Of a DNA stretch of 64,000 nucleotides, positions 53,901-64,000 are shown piece by piece. The stretch comes from Ecdyonurus torrentis (lineage: Eukaryota; Arthropoda; Insecta; Ephemeroptera; Heptageniidae). Below the pieces are notes generated by a model that was not told the DNA's origin, searched no databases, and saw nothing but the letters and a program-made list of their open reading frames with translations. Every line of letters starts with the position of its first letter. Position 1 is the stretch's first letter. The DNA lies in assembly GCA_949318235.1 (NCBI GenBank), contig OX439131.1, forward strand, positions 22,340,802 through 22,404,801, written 5' to 3'. A program made the position numbers and the translations under genes.

Positions 53901-56005
53901 AGAGATGAAATTTTTTAATGTTTACATCCGCATGTGATTTAAGTAACTGCATTTAAGGTTTTTTTAATGTATGGTAAACAAATTCAGTTGAAAAAAGGTT
54001 AATGCATTATTTATTCACTTTTCGCAAACTTAAGCAGTTTTTTATGACTTTTATTTTGTAATATTAAATATTTCAAATGTAGCTGTGTATATTGATTTGT
54101 TTATAACTTATAAGTTATAAATATAGTTTAAAGTTTTGATCTTGCATGTTGTTCTAAAAATAAAATTTAATACCAAATTATCTCAATTTATATAGTTGAG
54201 CATAAAGTTGCGGTTATATATTTTTATATAATTTTTTTTGTTGGTTAAACAAACCAAATTAAAATAAAAAATATATAATTATATAATTCTTAAAAAATAA
54301 TATCCATACATTATAATTCTATTTTATTTGATATGAAACCTCTTTTTTTATTATTTTTTTTTTTTACAGTTTTGTCATTTGTAATATAATTTTCCTAACA
54401 CTGTACCAAAGTAGCAGGTAATTTTGTAATTATTTTTTTCATGCATTATTATTATATTATATATATTTTTTTTTTTTTGCCCAACTTTTTTCTTCTTCTT
54501 CATTGTTTGTAACTTTATTTCAAAGGACATCGGTGTCACCAAAAACTATACACAATTATATACGCAATTAAACGAGGATGCATATTTTAGAAGGTTTTCT
54601 TAAATAATAAATTTTACTTTACATATAAAGAGTGTAAGAAATATTGACCTTTCTCAACAAGGATAATTATGTATATAAAAACTAAAGCCAGAGAGTATAA
54701 GTAATAAGTATATAAGTAGGTGAGCTTGTAAGGTCAATAATTGTGATGGTATGAAAGGTTAACGGGAAGCGGAAATTCACTATACTGTAGCGTTGATAGA
54801 CTCTCACTGCACTGTACAGTACTAGCCTGCATACTAGATAAGGCAATTAACTATGCAGTGTGTAGGTTATGTATATCTAACTACACAATATATTGTAACC
54901 TTCAAATGTGTAGACATTGGAGAAATCAAAACAATCATTAATTAAATTTATAGCAAAACTATAAATAAAAGATAAATGTTTTATAATTTATATGTATCAC
55001 GTTAAAAGAAATATTTTATTCTTTCAACATTTTTATGCTATCCATTATCATTCTACTATCTGTAATTATAATATCGTTGATTATATTATTTTCTTTATAT
55101 AACCCAAAGCAACGAGAAATATTCACTTTGTACAGGTTCATTACACAATTTAATAAAATTGTTTTTATATATACGTAGATTATGATTTATTTATTTTCAA
55201 GATAAATGTATCGAATTCATTTTATTTTAATTATTAAATATTTAGTTTCATAAAACGTATCATAATTATGCATACCACATGTGATTAATAAGTAAGTTAT
55301 TAGAAGTTTAAGTTTATAAACCAAAGTGACATTATATAATAACAATGCGTGCGCTTCAATTGAAAAGGAAAGGAGCATGAAATATGAATTATCGTTGCAA
55401 GTATTAAATCAAGGAAGTTATATCACACTTTCAAATATTTTAATCCATTATTGCTAAATGTTAATATAAATTCTGCATCTGATGATGCAGCTTTTCAGCA
55501 TTGAAAAAGCAAAAAAGCAAAAAAGCAAAAAAGCAAAAAAAAAAAAAAAAAAAAAAAAATCATTCCAGTTTTTATATAAGCATACAAATGATAAAGTTAC
55601 AGATTATAATATCCTCTAACTTTCTATAATATGACATCATAATACTGTATAAAGAAATAGGCTGTATAACTAAAACATTTTAGGTGTAACGAGATCTTGA
55701 TAAATTGAAACATATAACTTTGCAATTTTTTGTTATGGAAAATAAATGCGTGTTTAAAGTTCTCTCTCTAATATATAAAATAATATACTATATTTATTAC
55801 TATCATTTTTAGATAAGACAATCATTAATTCACATGCTTGATATAAATTTATTTTTTCAGACAAAAAATATCCGGGATTATATATGATATTGCTCTAAAA
55901 ACTAACAGTTTATAAAATTATTTCTCAATTTAAATAAACGGATGTCAAATGCATGAAATACAAAATGTACAATTATATTAATTCAGGAAAGTAAACTTGA
56001 AGCTA

Positions 56006-56039
<34 letters not shown>

Positions 56040-59000
56040 TTATGTAAACTTGCAAGTAAAATAAAGCTTTCTATTACGCCAATATTAAAGAATAATATAA
56101 TATAGATTTAATAATTATGCAGTTAATAGTTGCAGATTATAAGTATGCAAAATTTATGCATAATATATTTCTTAACGTTTTTACTTTTACTTATAACCTG
56201 TAATCAATAATAATAATAATAATAATAAAATTAAATTTACATTTTGAAATCAATATTTTATATAATACACACATAATCTGCGCTTCATGTTTTTATTTTG
56301 CGCTCGCGGAAAATTGACGATAAAATAAATAATTATTACTATGCGTTTTGCCCAAGGTTATGTGCGTTGCCTTGTGTTTTATATACTTCAACTTCATACT
56401 TGCAACTAGTATATTATGTGGACGTTGTGTCGTCACAACTGCATCTTTTTAGAATGCAATTGCGTACTCACCATGTGTCTTTAGTATGCAATATTATTAA
56501 AAAAAAAGTGGCATAACAGTGTTGTTTTTGTTATATAAATCGCATGATAAATGCCTCATAATTAAGCTAATATATTTTTATACCTTTTTTTTTTTTTTTT
56601 TTTTTTTAAGTTGCAGAACATATTCTATAATAATCACATGATAATACTATGATGCAAGATTAAAATATATAATTTTAAATATTTAATAATAAAATAAAGA
56701 AAAATATAATAAATATAATGATAATTAAATCTATATAATATAATTTTATATTGCCGTAGTTATAACTATTCCCCGCAAAGTAAACTTTCTTCTAATGTAT
56801 TAAATTTTTCCTATACAGTATACAAATTTGAACATAAAAAAGAACATTATAGTCTTACTTTGGCACGAGGTGCAATTTTATTTGCCATAACCTTGTCAAT
56901 CCCAGATATTTATTATAAACAAAGAGAGGACAGAATAAGGAACAATTTGTACTATATAATGCGTTCTTTATATTAATCGAGTAGACGTCTTCGATTTCCT
57001 GAAAAATATGAACAAATTTAATTGTATTGAATAATTTTTATTTCTGTAATGTTATAAAATAAAGAACACCTCTGGCAGTTTATCTATGATAAGCATCTGT
57101 ATATGGTAAATTTTTTCTTGCGTGCCTAGAGACATCTTCAACTTATATATTTCTTAAAACGATTAACATAATAAAATTTTATACGTCTGACTCATTTTTT
57201 TCCCCCTTATCGATTGAAAAAAATGTACATTTGAATTTCCAATGAAGACATATATGATATTGGTTCCAATAAATTCAAATAGCGTAGCAATTGTTTTATC
57301 ATTACAATAATTCATGCAGTTTCAGTACATCAACTATTTATTGTCATCAATCGATTGATATAAAATTATATGCATCACTCTGCATGGCTGAACTGCCATG
57401 AATAATGTAAGAAATTTGCTATGAAAGCAATACTGTAGGAATAGATGAATAATAATGATACTCTTTAAAGCTTTAATTGTGACCTTCCGTGATATACAGT
57501 ATTTCTTTTATATAACATTTATTTCTCTCTTCCTTTCACTTTAAATGTTTTAAAGACAAATTAACGTTTAAATAATAAAATTATACACAATTTGCAGTGC
57601 AAAGACTCTATTTTCACTTTATTTTTATTTGTGCATTGTAAGGCTGCACAACTATATAACATATTGAGATAGACAGCAAAAGTCAAAAGCTGCACGCAGA
57701 ATTTATGCCCGGCCCCGGTGGCCTGATTCAAGCAAAAGTATCGATCGTGTTTGGCCTCCCAGACGCCGAGTCTGGAGCCCTTTTATTCACGACGAGACGC
57801 TTTTTATATTATTACGTGTAGAACACACATGCACTACTTCGACTTTACGCGAACTCGTACACTCGTGAAACATCGCAAGAAAACAATCACAAGATGTTTT
57901 ATAAATTATAGGCATAATAGGTTTAACGTGCTTTAGTAGTACAAAATTAACAAATTAAATAAATTTTGTTACTATACATAAAAAAGTATTCTAACTAATT
58001 AAATAATATATTTCGTTATGTAGTTCTAGTAATGAATTTGATAGAAAAAATAAACTAAAATTTTCATTAATAAGAGTATGAGGTTTATATACTCATGCAA
58101 TGATTATTATCAAAACGACCATGGTCTCTTTTATATGATGATTGGTGATTGCCCCACTTTAAAAGTCCGCAGTTTTAATGAAATAATGTAATCAATCCAT
58201 AATAATTACCTTGACTTTCATAATTATATAAATATTATTGTTTTCTTGGCAGTCAAGGTCATTAATGATGCACCACCGTGTACCACGTGTGTACGTAAAT
58301 TGATACAACTTTTTCCCCATAACATGTCTACATACGGAATCATCTGCACAATCATGCATATAAATATTTATTTATATATTATATATATATATATATATAC
58401 ACGTGAAATGCAATCAATGTTATACTACAATACACAATAATCATTCACTACCAAAAAAGTAATTAATAATGATAATAAATACTCACTGTCAGTTTTAATT
58501 GACGTACGTAATTTTATGCAATTTCGTGAAAATTTGTCTAACTTATTTAGATTTTCTGTTCTTTATATTATTTTTTATAGTTTGATTTTTCAAGAAATAT
58601 TTATATGAGAGATATTTTAATAATAAAAAATAATAATAAACTTAAAATTTAATGAAATGTGTTTTATAAATTTCTCTTTCATAACAGCATATTAGCCATA
58701 TACATTTTTAAAATAAGTTTTGTTTGAGTAAAGATAAGGGAAAAAAAGTTATGTAAAAATAAAAATATATTGTTGCTGATTCTTATATAATACGCATATT
58801 GTTGTTTATTTGTTGTCTTTCACATGCTGCTTGCACATAATTGCTCTAATTAAAATATTATAAGGAATCTCCTGTGTGTTCCGCTTTAGCAAAGTTGCAG
58901 CAAGCCGGAACGTGCTTACTATGATAAAATATATTATGCACGGCGAAAGTTTTTGACTTACACACGTATACCGTATACTATATAATATATAAAATATATG

Positions 59001-60285
59001 CACGTGAGTCTTCACAAAATTCGTTAAGTTTATCATTTAAGGAGTGCACAACTTAAATGTACTTTCATAATTCACCAGATAAAAAATTGTAGATATCACT
59101 TTTGCAGCATGCGTATATCAGTGCTTATTATAGTAAATAAACTGTTTTCCAAAAATAATGATGATTTTTACGTTTTCTTTGTAAAAAAAATTATTGTGGT
59201 TAATTAATCTAACTTTAATCTCTAATCCATAAACAAAAATGTAATTTTATCATATTTTATAGGTGAAAAATTGAGATATAATTTTCCTATTTAGTCCTTG
59301 TTTACATTCAACACATTATCAATTTATAATTTTTCTACAAATTCTGCAATTGATCTGAAAAAATTTCATGTATAGGCCTATATGTTATTGTTAGAATATA
59401 AGGATTCAAATAATTGTTAAAATATAGGTCATTAGACCCGAAGATAAAAATATTACATCCAGTTTTGTACAACAAGTTCAATTTTTCCTGAAGTATATGT
59501 TTAGATTTTTTTTGTTTTTTTGTTTTTCAGATTTTTTGGAGCACTGCAGATAGTATTTTTAATTTTGTTTTAAAGTTGCGATTAGAGGCAATGAAAATCA
59601 CCTGCCAACACTTATAACATACTAACATAGTTATATAGTATAGTTCTATCAAACATCAGGAATGTGCATAAAATATGCATTTCTTAAGTTACATTAGAAA
59701 AATAATGATATACATAATAATATATATTATTATTTAAAAAATCTGAGAAAATCAAATGAATTAATGAAATATGAAGCTCTACCATAATAATGATTTCAGA
59801 TATGTTAGCTTCCATACGCGAATTCGCGTCCGAAACGGTCAAAATAGCGCGAACGCGTTGGGATCATGTGTGAAGCGTCATGATGCGAAATTCATGTTCG
59901 GAGCATGGCAAATTTAATCCCAACGCGTTCAGTTTAAGTTGAAAATTTTGAACGCGTCGGGTTCAAATTGAAAATGTTATGACGCGTTGAGAACATGCAG
60001 AATGGTCTTATTGCGTTGGGGACAAAAATTGTATTCCCAACGCGTTGTGATTTGTAACCACTTTTATATGTAACTTATTATGTAACCACAATTATATTAA
60101 AATTAACCACTTTTGAAAAGTAAAGGAATATAAGGAATGGCAATGACTAGTTCATTGCAATTACATAAAATGTTGTGCTATAGATTTTGTTCTTGCAGAA
60201 ACAAAAAATAATATATATATATAATAATATATATATATGATATATAATATATATATATGATATATGATATATGATATATGATATA

Positions 60286-60328
<43 letters not shown>

Positions 60329-63197
60329 GAACTAGTTATACATACAACCCGTATATGTGGGGATTATGTGGAAATGTATAATTTCAACACTTTGCATGCA
60401 GTTCTTGTAATTTTTGGTCATCCATATAATATGACACATTTCTCTTTTCTAACGCTTACAAAAAAAAAAAACTTGATCGTATAAGAAACAAATAAATTGT
60501 GCTATATCAGTGTTTAATTTATGGTGTAATTATATGCCTATAATAAATATATTTATTTCTTTAATTATACTAATAAGTGCAGTTTTCCGAATATAATTAT
60601 ACACCAATGAGTATGAGATAATTTTTTACATTATATATGCACCGTCAAGGGATAACTTTCATTGACTGCAATAACAACCATTAAAAACATATTATATTAT
60701 GTCGTTCTATGTATCAGCACAATTTTCTTTGGTCGCAATTAAAAAAATAAAAATAAATCCTTTTTTTTTAATACTGAAATTAATGAGATGTCTTCTGATT
60801 TATGCAGAGTTCCATGTTTGAATCCAGCTAGGAAGCATAATATATTAAAAAGAATATAATTTAAATTAATGAGTGATGACTCTGTACTTTAAATATACAA
60901 TACATATAACATTTACTATCATCCTACTGTATAGTATTTTTATTTTGTATTTATCACGTGTTTTTTTTTTTTTTTTTTGCTATATGCACAATTATTATGC
61001 GTACAAAACGACAAATGACACACGCTAAAGAAAAATGATTGTAGTTTTTGTAACCTTCAAGATACATAAAATATAAAATTATATTGTATATGCATCTTAA
61101 ATTTAAATCTATAAAAGTGTTTAATAATGATGGTAAATAACCAAACAAACTTTAAATACTATAATAGTGTATTATGTAATAAAATGTATGTATGTAAAAT
61201 TTGCAATAAATATATATTATATAAGACACGCAATATAATGTGCTTTATTATTTTGTAATAAAGACACTATATTATGCACTATATGGTTTACTAATTGACC
61301 ACAAACAATTATTATTACCTTTATACAAATGCAACAATATTACATACTATTCAGCATTTGTAATAAAAAAAACATTTGTACATGCGTCATCATGTTTACT
61401 ATATATTATTATATTATATAATATTGTATAAAAAATCAACAACATAAAACATTATTATTATTATTCACATATTATTATTAACACAACTAAGTTTCCTTTT
61501 AAAAGTGAGAATAATTATATTATATAATAATATAAGTTGCGAATGTTAAAAATTGAATATGAAAATAATTATCTTTATATTCATTTTTTTTTTTATATAT
61601 TCATAATTATAACTTAAATCTTTCATATTTGCAACCTTAAGACGTATTTTTGATGGACTTTGTATATTCAATACATTCTTTATTTCATTTTTTTCCCTGG
61701 CTTTTAATTTTATTATAATAATAAAATATTGTTAAATAAGCTGATTGAAAAGGAGTATTATATACGTAATACGTATGTTAGCGCATGAAATTTTTTCACA
61801 GACAATCTCATATTTAAAAAAAAGTTTCAAGTGCATGATTCTTATTTAAATAAATTGCGTGTAAATTTATTCAATTACATCATCTGAAAATATAATCTTG
61901 ACAGAATTCCATTATATTCACACTAAAATTTAAACTCCACAATTTTTTATTATAAAATTTAAGTGCAATTGTTATTATAATATAAATTATTAAATAAGCC
62001 TTTAAAGATAAATTTATAAAAGAACGTAATTTGTATATATTGTATTAATGGAAAATTATAATTATGTATATATTTGCAAAAGATTTTAAAAACAACAATC
62101 ATACATATTTTCATCAGTGAGGCCAAAAGCTACTAAATTTGCTGAGTTTGGAGTTAATGATTATTGTTGTATTTTTAATTTTTTTAAAAATATATGAAAT
62201 TTAATGCATTTTTTCCTGTAATTACTTATTAAGTAAAATGTTGAAAATTTGTTTGAAAGATGCAACAATATAAAATTATTATTAACCCAATTTTTTGTAA
62301 AATGTACTTTACTTGATGTCTTGAGAAAACCAATAAATTATTTGACTTATATTGTAATCCAATAATTAATCCAATAAATTCCAGTCGAGAAAAAAAAATC
62401 ATGAAATATTATAAAATGTATAGTATATTATCTTTGAAATACTAAACACTAAATTTTTAAAATTATTTTGCTTAAAATTTTAACAACTCAACGTGAGTAA
62501 TAAAGACATTTAAATGCACTTTTAGGCCAGTAATTATATATATTATAAAGTATGACAATTAGAAATATAAAAGCTAAAAGTATTTGTAATTAACACTGGA
62601 ACAACGTTTGAACCGTAATGAATACCGTATATATTTAATACGAGGAATATCACGGAAATATTGATACTCGCTGCAAGATTGAGGTATACAAACAAAAACA
62701 CAAGAACTAAACAGGAACCTTAAACTTGACAAACTTTTACTTTCATTCTCTGACTTGAAAGAATTTAATTTGTTTTGATTTATATTGTATAACTTCCTGC
62801 ATATTTTTACAAAAAACTCCAACTTTTAAAATTGTTTAAAAAATTACGTCACTAGCTGTTTATAAATACTTTTTATTCTTTATATGAACAATTAAATAAA
62901 ATTTTCTCTGAATTCGTGCAATATTCTTTTTGGCACAAGCAATTTCTATAAGAAAAATAAATTTATGTTTAGATATAAGATGGACTTATCTCTATATGAT
63001 AACTAAGTAATTATTAATTAATATATTATCTTACCCGTCACGCTGGTGGTGTCGAGAATATGGACCTTTTTCTTGAAGAGCCTGGCGATTGTAACACTGA
63101 GTAAAATCCGCAAGAAATAATGGACCTCAAAGAAGACATACAGAAGCACGATGCCACCCAGCAGGGCTGCAGCTACCCAGCACAGGATTTCTAACAT
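44670..63197 (-). CDS. THEM6: THEM6-like thioesterase superfamily protein
   Basis: Three exons join in frame: 63035-63197 (ATG at 63197-63195), 46663-46877, 44670-44942. They total 651 nt, or 216 aa plus TGA. Residues 1-24 form a membrane segment (MLEILCWVAAALLGGIVLLY). The hot-dog-fold core follows: VDTLLYHMNNARYVRELDFA, CTIRYRRFLRPFTLFKIVSK, IIYWDDKSIFMEHRFITPRD, FVRAIAVCRQRVI. The end is DLQKWIESNDISSANL. Length, N-terminal anchor and motifs match animal THEM6, a 4HBT-related family whose substrate is not established. The start follows a TTTCAG-like string, so a 5' UTR intron is possible. Intron 1 is 16.2 kb, far larger than any other here. Confidence 0.93.
45079..45567. mobile_element. 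Foldback element in THEM6 intron 2, TA-flanked
   Basis: Ends GTTGGCAACCATTGCCGAAT and ATTCGGCAATGGTTGCCAAC, with arms of about 130 bp that include GCTCATTGGCCGAAATA and GATCCGAAAT and their complements. The centre has further copies of GACCACG(C/T)..GCGTGG-type palindromic blocks. TATATA tracts flank both ends. Confidence 0.8.
45596..45970. repeat. (TA)n and (CA)n microsatellites
   Basis: TA tracts at about 45596-45628 and 45889-45910, and a CA tract at about 45944-45970, all in THEM6 intron 2. Short predicted peptides here (Tyr-Ile or His-Thr repeats) are artefacts of these tracts. Confidence 0.85.
47916..48003. repeat. (TTTA)n with (TTTG)n tail
   Basis: About 20 tetranucleotide units, mostly TTTA with a terminal TTTG run, in THEM6 intron 1. 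Confidence 0.9.
48221..49108. mobile_element. Large AT-rich foldback element, about 0.9 kb
   Basis: Outer ends ATTTTATTGTGTTTTTGAAA / AACAATAGGTGTG and CACCTATTGTTTTTAAC / ACACAATAAAAT are inverted. Further in, ACTCGGAAGTAA pairs with TTACTTCCGAGT. Then TGCTACACTGCT pairs with AGCAGTGTAGCA, and CTTTGCGTGCGA with TCGCACGCAAAG. AGTGATCGTTATTTTTATTT pairs with its complement near 48785-48805. The arms are diverged and no frame is open, so it is an old non-autonomous element. Confidence 0.75.
50649..50948 (-). pseudogene. LINE ORF2 C-terminal fragment
   Basis: A 99-codon minus-strand frame reads HSYNTRVALTNPLFVPKI, RFSERTIDYLLPKLWNQIPG and KNQVKKDLKDYF. This is the H-x-YNTR ... LWN-xIP ... FKKxLK signature at the end of many LINE polyproteins. 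It is not attached to an RT core here. Same structural region as the remnant at 20802-20990, but a different sequence, so a different family. Confidence 0.75.
59815..60055. repeat. Cluster of ACGCGT motifs in mirrored units
   Basis: In otherwise AT-rich intron sequence, four exact ACGCGT palindromes plus nearby GACGCG/TTGCGTTG variants occur in about 240 bp. Most sit in AACGCGTTGGGA or its reverse TCCCAACGCGTT. Units alternate in orientation. It reads as a degenerate tandem or foldback repeat; no coding frame is present. Confidence 0.6.
60205..60330. repeat. TA-rich satellite with TATGA interruptions
   Basis: A run of TATATA with regularly spaced GATATA interruptions, about 125 bp, in THEM6 intron 1. 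Confidence 0.85.
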
Positions 63198-64000
63198 GCT
63201 GAAACAAATTATTATACATATTATATTTTTACTATTATGATGGGATATATTATATTTAACGTATAAAAAAAAGCAAGTAAAACTAAAACAGAAATTTAAT
63301 TTTTATATGCTACTTTTTTTTCTTCTTATATTTAATAAAGTGACATATAGATGAGATACATTATAAATATATAGAAAAAGGAGTACAAAGACCGAGTAAA
63401 GATGATATATCTGATATTTTGGAATTATTATATACATCCCATGCATGGGCGCTGATTTATTATTATATCAATTAGGGAGTAATTTTATTGCATATTCTAA
63501 AAGAGTATATCATCCTGAATCGATAGATATGCGAATTTTTAATTATTTTACAGTTCATCAAGTATATATATACTTTTAATTTAATTTTCAAAGACACGAA
63601 ATTACGTCACGGGCGGGCGTCAACTTTTCCTATGCCCTCATGTATAAATTGACTCCCGTGACGTCATTTTTCGATTTTTGAATATTAATTGAAAATGCTA
63701 AATGAATTCAAAAATAGAAATTTGCATATCAATTGATTCAGGATGATGTCCTTGTTTAGAATATGAAATAAAATGCCACCCTCCTTTTTTTCAGTCTTCC
63801 TCATTGTGATTTACAGAAAAATTGGGAGAGAGAAAAATATATGCAATGTCAATTTAGTTTTAAGAATACGTAAGAAAATAAATCAAGTATTATTTGATAT
63901 TATAAGTTTTGTTGCGGTATTCGAAAATACATTAACAAATGTATATACGTAAAACCAGTGAAAGTCATATGCTTTTGATTGCGGTAGATTAAAAATGAGC
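63198..64000. other. Upstream of THEM6, with a foldback element
   Basis: This region should hold the THEM6 5' UTR and promoter. The only structure I can name is the foldback at 63483-63774. No coding exon of a further gene was recognised up to the right edge. Confidence 0.55.
63483..63774. mobile_element. Foldback element upstream of THEM6
   Basis: Left: TTTATTGCATATTCT, ATCATCCTGAATC, GATATGCGAATTT, then AATTACGTCACGGG. Right: CCCGTGACGTCATTTT, AATTTGCATATC, GATTCAGGATGAT, AGAATATGAAATAAAATGC. The arms are diverged; the loop near 63610-63640 contains a GC-rich GGGCGGGCG. Each arm carries a CRE-like ACGTCA. Confidence 0.75.

Larger units (their letters stand above)
46878..63034. other. THEM6 intron 1 (16.2 kb), almost gene-free
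   Basis: I found no host exon in this very AT-rich stretch. Contents I can name: a (TTTA)n/(TTTG)n tract at about 47916-48003, a foldback at 48221-49108, a LINE fragment at 50649-50948, many A/T homopolymers (for example 49150-49172, 55538-55559, 56008-56037), an ACGCGT-rich patch at 59815-60055 and a TA/GATA-like tract at 60205-60330. GC-richer unexplained patches lie at about 51650-51790 and 57690-57870. Confidence 0.6.

Noticed and set aside
52000..59000. Possible extra genes or tRNAs in the large THEM6 intron
   Set aside because: I scanned for coding motifs, cloverleaf-like blocks and splice-bounded conserved frames and found none that I could defend.

Overview
The window is AT-rich animal genomic DNA, most likely from an arthropod and probably an insect. 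It carries intron-rich protein-coding genes with GT-AG introns of 50 bp to 16 kb, and the introns hold many short inverted-repeat (foldback/MITE) elements and LINE fragments. The order cannot be fixed from sequence alone. No bacterial, viral or CRISPR features were seen.

Layout. (1) 1-1192, minus: the 5' end of a GH35 beta-galactosidase (GLB1-like) gene, cut by the window edge. (2) 4649-22011, minus: a complete 13-exon Hsp110/HSPA4 gene (811 codons). Its introns carry a decayed LINE reverse transcriptase, several foldback elements and a 3 kb cluster of (TA)n-flanked inverted-repeat elements. (3) 22697-25308, plus: a complete 4-exon POC1 centriole gene (422 codons), divergent from HSPA4. The 685 bp between the two start codons holds a perfect heat-shock element and an inverted CCAAT box. 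(4) 27543-33028, plus: a complete 5-exon mitochondrial ribosomal protein L21 gene (206 codons) whose introns host at least three families of short MITEs, plus a tRNA-Cys-derived fragment. (5) 34169-42112, plus: a kainate-type ionotropic glutamate receptor (892 codons). It contains two tandem, equal-length, equal-phase versions of the exon encoding the ion-channel pore loop. (6) 44670-63197, minus: a 3-exon THEM6-like thioesterase-superfamily gene (216 codons) with a 16 kb first intron.

For each complete gene I fixed exon ends from splice signals and reading-frame continuity, and the summed coding lengths are all divisible by three. The genes belong to unrelated pathways: lysosomal glycan breakdown, protein folding, centriole assembly, mitochondrial translation, neurotransmission, and a thioesterase-like membrane protein. 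They look like a conventional gene neighbourhood rather than a functional cluster.

The most interesting signals are the duplicated pore-loop exons of the glutamate receptor, which imply alternative channel isoforms; the heat-shock element between HSPA4 and POC1; a near-perfect 229 bp palindrome; two inverted-repeat elements that share one (TA)n tract and the same ATCGTC ends; and several MITE families present in two or three copies inside this single window.
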